Assembly (NCBI RefSeq): GCF_029581355.1
Contig: NZ_CP120849.1
Coordinates: 218,501 to 282,500 of the forward strand
DNA length: 64,000 nt
DNA from: Parabacteroides chongii
GTDB taxonomy: Bacteria > Bacteroidota > Bacteroidia > Bacteroidales > Tannerellaceae
Reading direction: 5' to 3'
The notes below the pieces were generated by a model, which worked only from the letters and a program-made list of their open reading frames with translations, did not search any database and had not been told where the DNA came from. This document shows positions 61,893 through 64,000 of this stretch, in pieces. Made by a program: the position numbers and the translations under genes. Position 1 is the first letter of the stretch. Each line of letters begins with the position of its first letter.

Positions 61893-64000
61893 TTAATCCA
61901 GAGTAAAGCTTAAACCTAAACCTCGCAGCTCGTGAAGCAATACATTCAGAGATTCCGGAATACCCGGTTGCGGCATCGGATCACCTTTTACAATAGCCTC
62001 GTAAGCTTTAGAACGTCCTACAACGTCATCAGACTTAATAGTAAGGATTTCCTGAAGAACATGTGCGGCACCGAAGGCTTCCAGTGCCCAAACTTCCATC
62101 TCTCCGAAACGCTGACCACCAAACTGAGCTTTACCACCCAGAGGCTGTTGAGTAATCAGAGAGTACGGACCGATTGAACGGGCGTGCATCTTATCGTCAA
62201 CCATGTGACCCAGCTTCAGGAAGTAAGTAACACCTACTGTTGCCGGCTGGTCGAAACGCTCACCGGTTCCACCATCATACAGGTAAGACTTACCATATCG
62301 GGGAATACCGGCTTTGTCAGTCATTTCATTCAGGTCATCCAAAGAAGCACCGTCGAAAATCGGAGTCGCAAACTTAACATCCATTGTTCTACCTGCCCAA
62401 CCTAATACAGCCTCAAAGATCTGTCCCAGGTTCATACGAGAAGGCACACCCAGCGGGTTCAAACAGATATCAACCGGAGTTCCGTCTTCCAGGAACGGCA
62501 TATCTTCCTGACGAACGATCTTGGAAACAATACCCTTGTTACCGTGACGACCGGCCATCTTATCACCTACCTGAATCTTACGCTTCTTAGCAATATACAC
62601 TTTTGCCATCTGAACAATACCGGTAGGCAGTTCATCACCGATAGTAAGATCGAATTTCTTACGTCTCAGTTCGGCATCCAGTTCTTTATATTTCTTCAGA
62701 TAGTTCAGGATAACCTGCTTGATAAGTTCGTTCTTATCTGCATCGGCAGTCCATTTACTTACCTGAACAGCATTATAATCCAGATCTTCCAGTGCTTTAC
62801 GAGAGAATTTGGCTCCCTTCGCAATCACTTCTGTATTCATATAGTCTTTAACACCCTGAGAAACTTTACCGTTAGTTAGAGTTAATAATTTCTCTACCAA
62901 TAGATTTTTCAGGTCGGCCATCTTCATTTCGTATTCTTCATCCAACTTCGGAAGAATAGCCTTATCTGTCAATCTCGACTTACGTTTCTTAACAGCTTTA
63001 GAGAATAAAGCAGTATCGATAACAACACCACGAAGAGACGGAGTAGCTTTCAGTGAAGCATCCTTTACATCACCTGCCTTATCACCGAAGATTGCACGCA
63101 GCAATTTTTCTTCAGGAGAAGGATCTGATTCACCTTTCGGAGTAATCTTACCGATCAGAATATCACCCGGTTCGATGCGAGCACCTACACGAACGATACC
63201 TCTTTCATCCAAATCCTTAGTAGCTTCTTCACTTACGTTAGGAATATCAGATGTCAGCTCTTCCATACCACGTTTTGTTTCACGCACTTCAAGGATATAT
63301 TCATCCACGTGAACAGAAGTAAAGAAGTCTTCACGAACCATACGTTCGTTCAGTACGATAGCATCCTCATAGTTGTAACCCTTCCAAGGCATATAAGCCA
63401 CTTTCACGTTACGTCCCAAAGCCAGTTCACCCTTCTGTGTAGAATAACCTTCAGTCAGGATGTCTCCAGCTTTTACACGTTGACCTCGATGGCAGATCGG
63501 ACGAAGGTCGACGGTCGTACTCTGGTTAGTCTTACGCCACTTCGGAATAACATATGTCTTAACCGCATCCTCGAAGCTTACGAAATCTTCATCTTCAGTG
63601 CGGTCGTATTTAATCTTGATACAAGTTGCATCTACAAATACAACTTCACCGTCACGTTCAGCCATAATCTGTGTACGTGAATCGCGGGCAACCTGTGCCT
63701 CGATACCTGTACCGACGATCGGAGCATCCGTACGCAACAAAGGAACTGCCTGGCGCATCATGTTAGATCCCATCAATGCACGGTTCGCATCATCATGTTC
63801 CAGGAACGGAATCAAAGATGCAGCAATTGAAGCGATTTGCTGCGGAGCCACGTCCATCAAGTCTATTTCAGAAGGTGGCACAACAGGGAAGTCTGCTTCG
63901 AAACGGGCCTTTACTCTTTCAAGAATAAACTTACCGTTTTCATCCAGCGGAGCATTACCCTGTGCAATAGTCATTTCCTCTTCTTCCTCCGCAGTGTAAT
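61893..64000 (-). CDS. rpoB: RNA polymerase beta subunit, C-terminal part
   Basis: The reading frame runs off the right edge; 702 residues are present of an expected 1270 or so. The internal ATG at 63974 is not the start, since upstream codons continue in frame (YTAEEEEE) as RpoB. Conserved segments include [62 protein letters not shown] and the C-terminal [25 protein letters not shown]. The rifampicin region lies outside the window. It is co-transcribed with rpoC. Confidence 0.98.
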   Translation of the reverse strand, partial: YTAEEEEEMTIAQGNAPLDENGKFILERVKARFEADFPVVPPSEIDLMDVAPQQIASIAASLIPFLEHDDANRALMGSNMMRQAVPLLRTDAPIVGTGIEAQVARDSRTQIMAERDGEVVFVDATCIKIKYDRTEDEDFVSFEDAVKTYVIPKWRKTNQSTTVDLRPICHRGQRVKAGDILTEGYSTQKGELALGRNVKVAYMPWKGYNYEDAIVLNERMVREDFFTSVHVDEYILEVRETKRGMEELTSDIPNVSEEATKDLDERGIVRVGARIEPGDILIGKITPKGESDPSPEEKLLRAIFGDKAGDVKDASLKATPSLRGVVIDTALFSKAVKKRKSRLTDKAILPKLDEEYEMKMADLKNLLVEKLLTLTNGKVSQGVKDYMNTEVIAKGAKFSRKALEDLDYNAVQVSKWTADADKNELIKQVILNYLKKYKELDAELRRKKFDLTIGDELPTGIVQMAKVYIAKKRKIQVGDKMAGRHGNKGIVSKIVRQEDMPFLEDGTPVDICLNPLGVPSRMNLGQIFEAVLGWAGRTMDVKFATPIFDGASLDDLNEMTDKAGIPRYGKSYLYDGGTGERFDQPATVGVTYFLKLGHMVDDKMHARSIGPYSLITQQPLGGKAQFGGQRFGEMEVWALEAFGAAHVLQEILTIKSDDVVGRSKAYEAIVKGDPMPQPGIPESLNVLLHELRGLGLSFTLD

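Overview
The window looks like chromosomal DNA of a gut-type Bacteroidales, with Parabacteroides or a close Bacteroides relative most likely. The signs are two SusC/SusD pairs, an ECF sigma/FecR pair, serine-type sulfatases, a B12-dependent ribonucleotide reductase, CBM20-bearing 4-alpha-glucanotransferase, and repeated TAnnTTTG boxes typical of the Bacteroidetes primary sigma factor. The species call is inference. Both edges cut genes: an AgaS-like SIS protein on the left and rpoB on the right.

Layout. (1) 1-13421, + strand: a sugar-utilisation locus. The AgaS-like isomerase/deaminase, GatZ/KbaZ-like subunit, PfkB kinase and GatY/KbaY-like class II aldolase make up the tagatose-6-phosphate branch used for galactosamine/GalNAc or galactitol. 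They are followed by two tandem exported amidohydrolases, a DMT permease, a clan GH-D lipoprotein (alpha-galactosidase or alpha-GalNAc-ase type) and a SusC/SusD pair. (2) 13443-24455: acyl-CoA synthetase, beta-propeller lipoprotein, MtaB tRNA methylthiotransferase, an LpxL-type acyltransferase with a GT2, then a leftward group of [FeFe] hydrogenase, PNGase F-like lipoprotein, MarC and HAD phosphatase, then FolB. (3) 24514-35855: housekeeping block with bactofilin, MalQ, NrdJ, DnaA, an MCE/MlaD protein, a cell-wall amidase and the rpsF-rpsR-rplI operon. (4) 35844-50292, - strand: a sulfatase-rich polysaccharide utilisation locus. An ECF sigma factor, FecR and an STN-domain SusC form the transenvelope switch. 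SusD, four serine-type sulfatases and an alkaline-phosphatase-superfamily enzyme complete it. No glycoside hydrolase is seen. (5) 50293-56529: alpha/beta hydrolase, a predicted pseudokinase, Wzi-like protein, PlsC, a 56-aa membrane protein and a DUF3467 protein. (6) 56530-64000: exported endonuclease/phosphatase-family protein, rpoC and partial rpoB.

The main less ordinary signals are non-coding. A promoter-terminator pair lies antisense to the 5' end of the sulfatase-locus susC, in the position of the DonS-type repressor RNAs known from Bacteroides fragilis. A second isolated promoter-terminator pair near 56.3 kb encloses about 155 nt whose 5' end spells a Met/Cys-rich hexapeptide. Four 22-bp units, each headed by a 6-bp palindrome, sit in the divergent gap near 50.5 kb. 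I saw no CRISPR array, prophage, insertion sequence, tRNA or rRNA.
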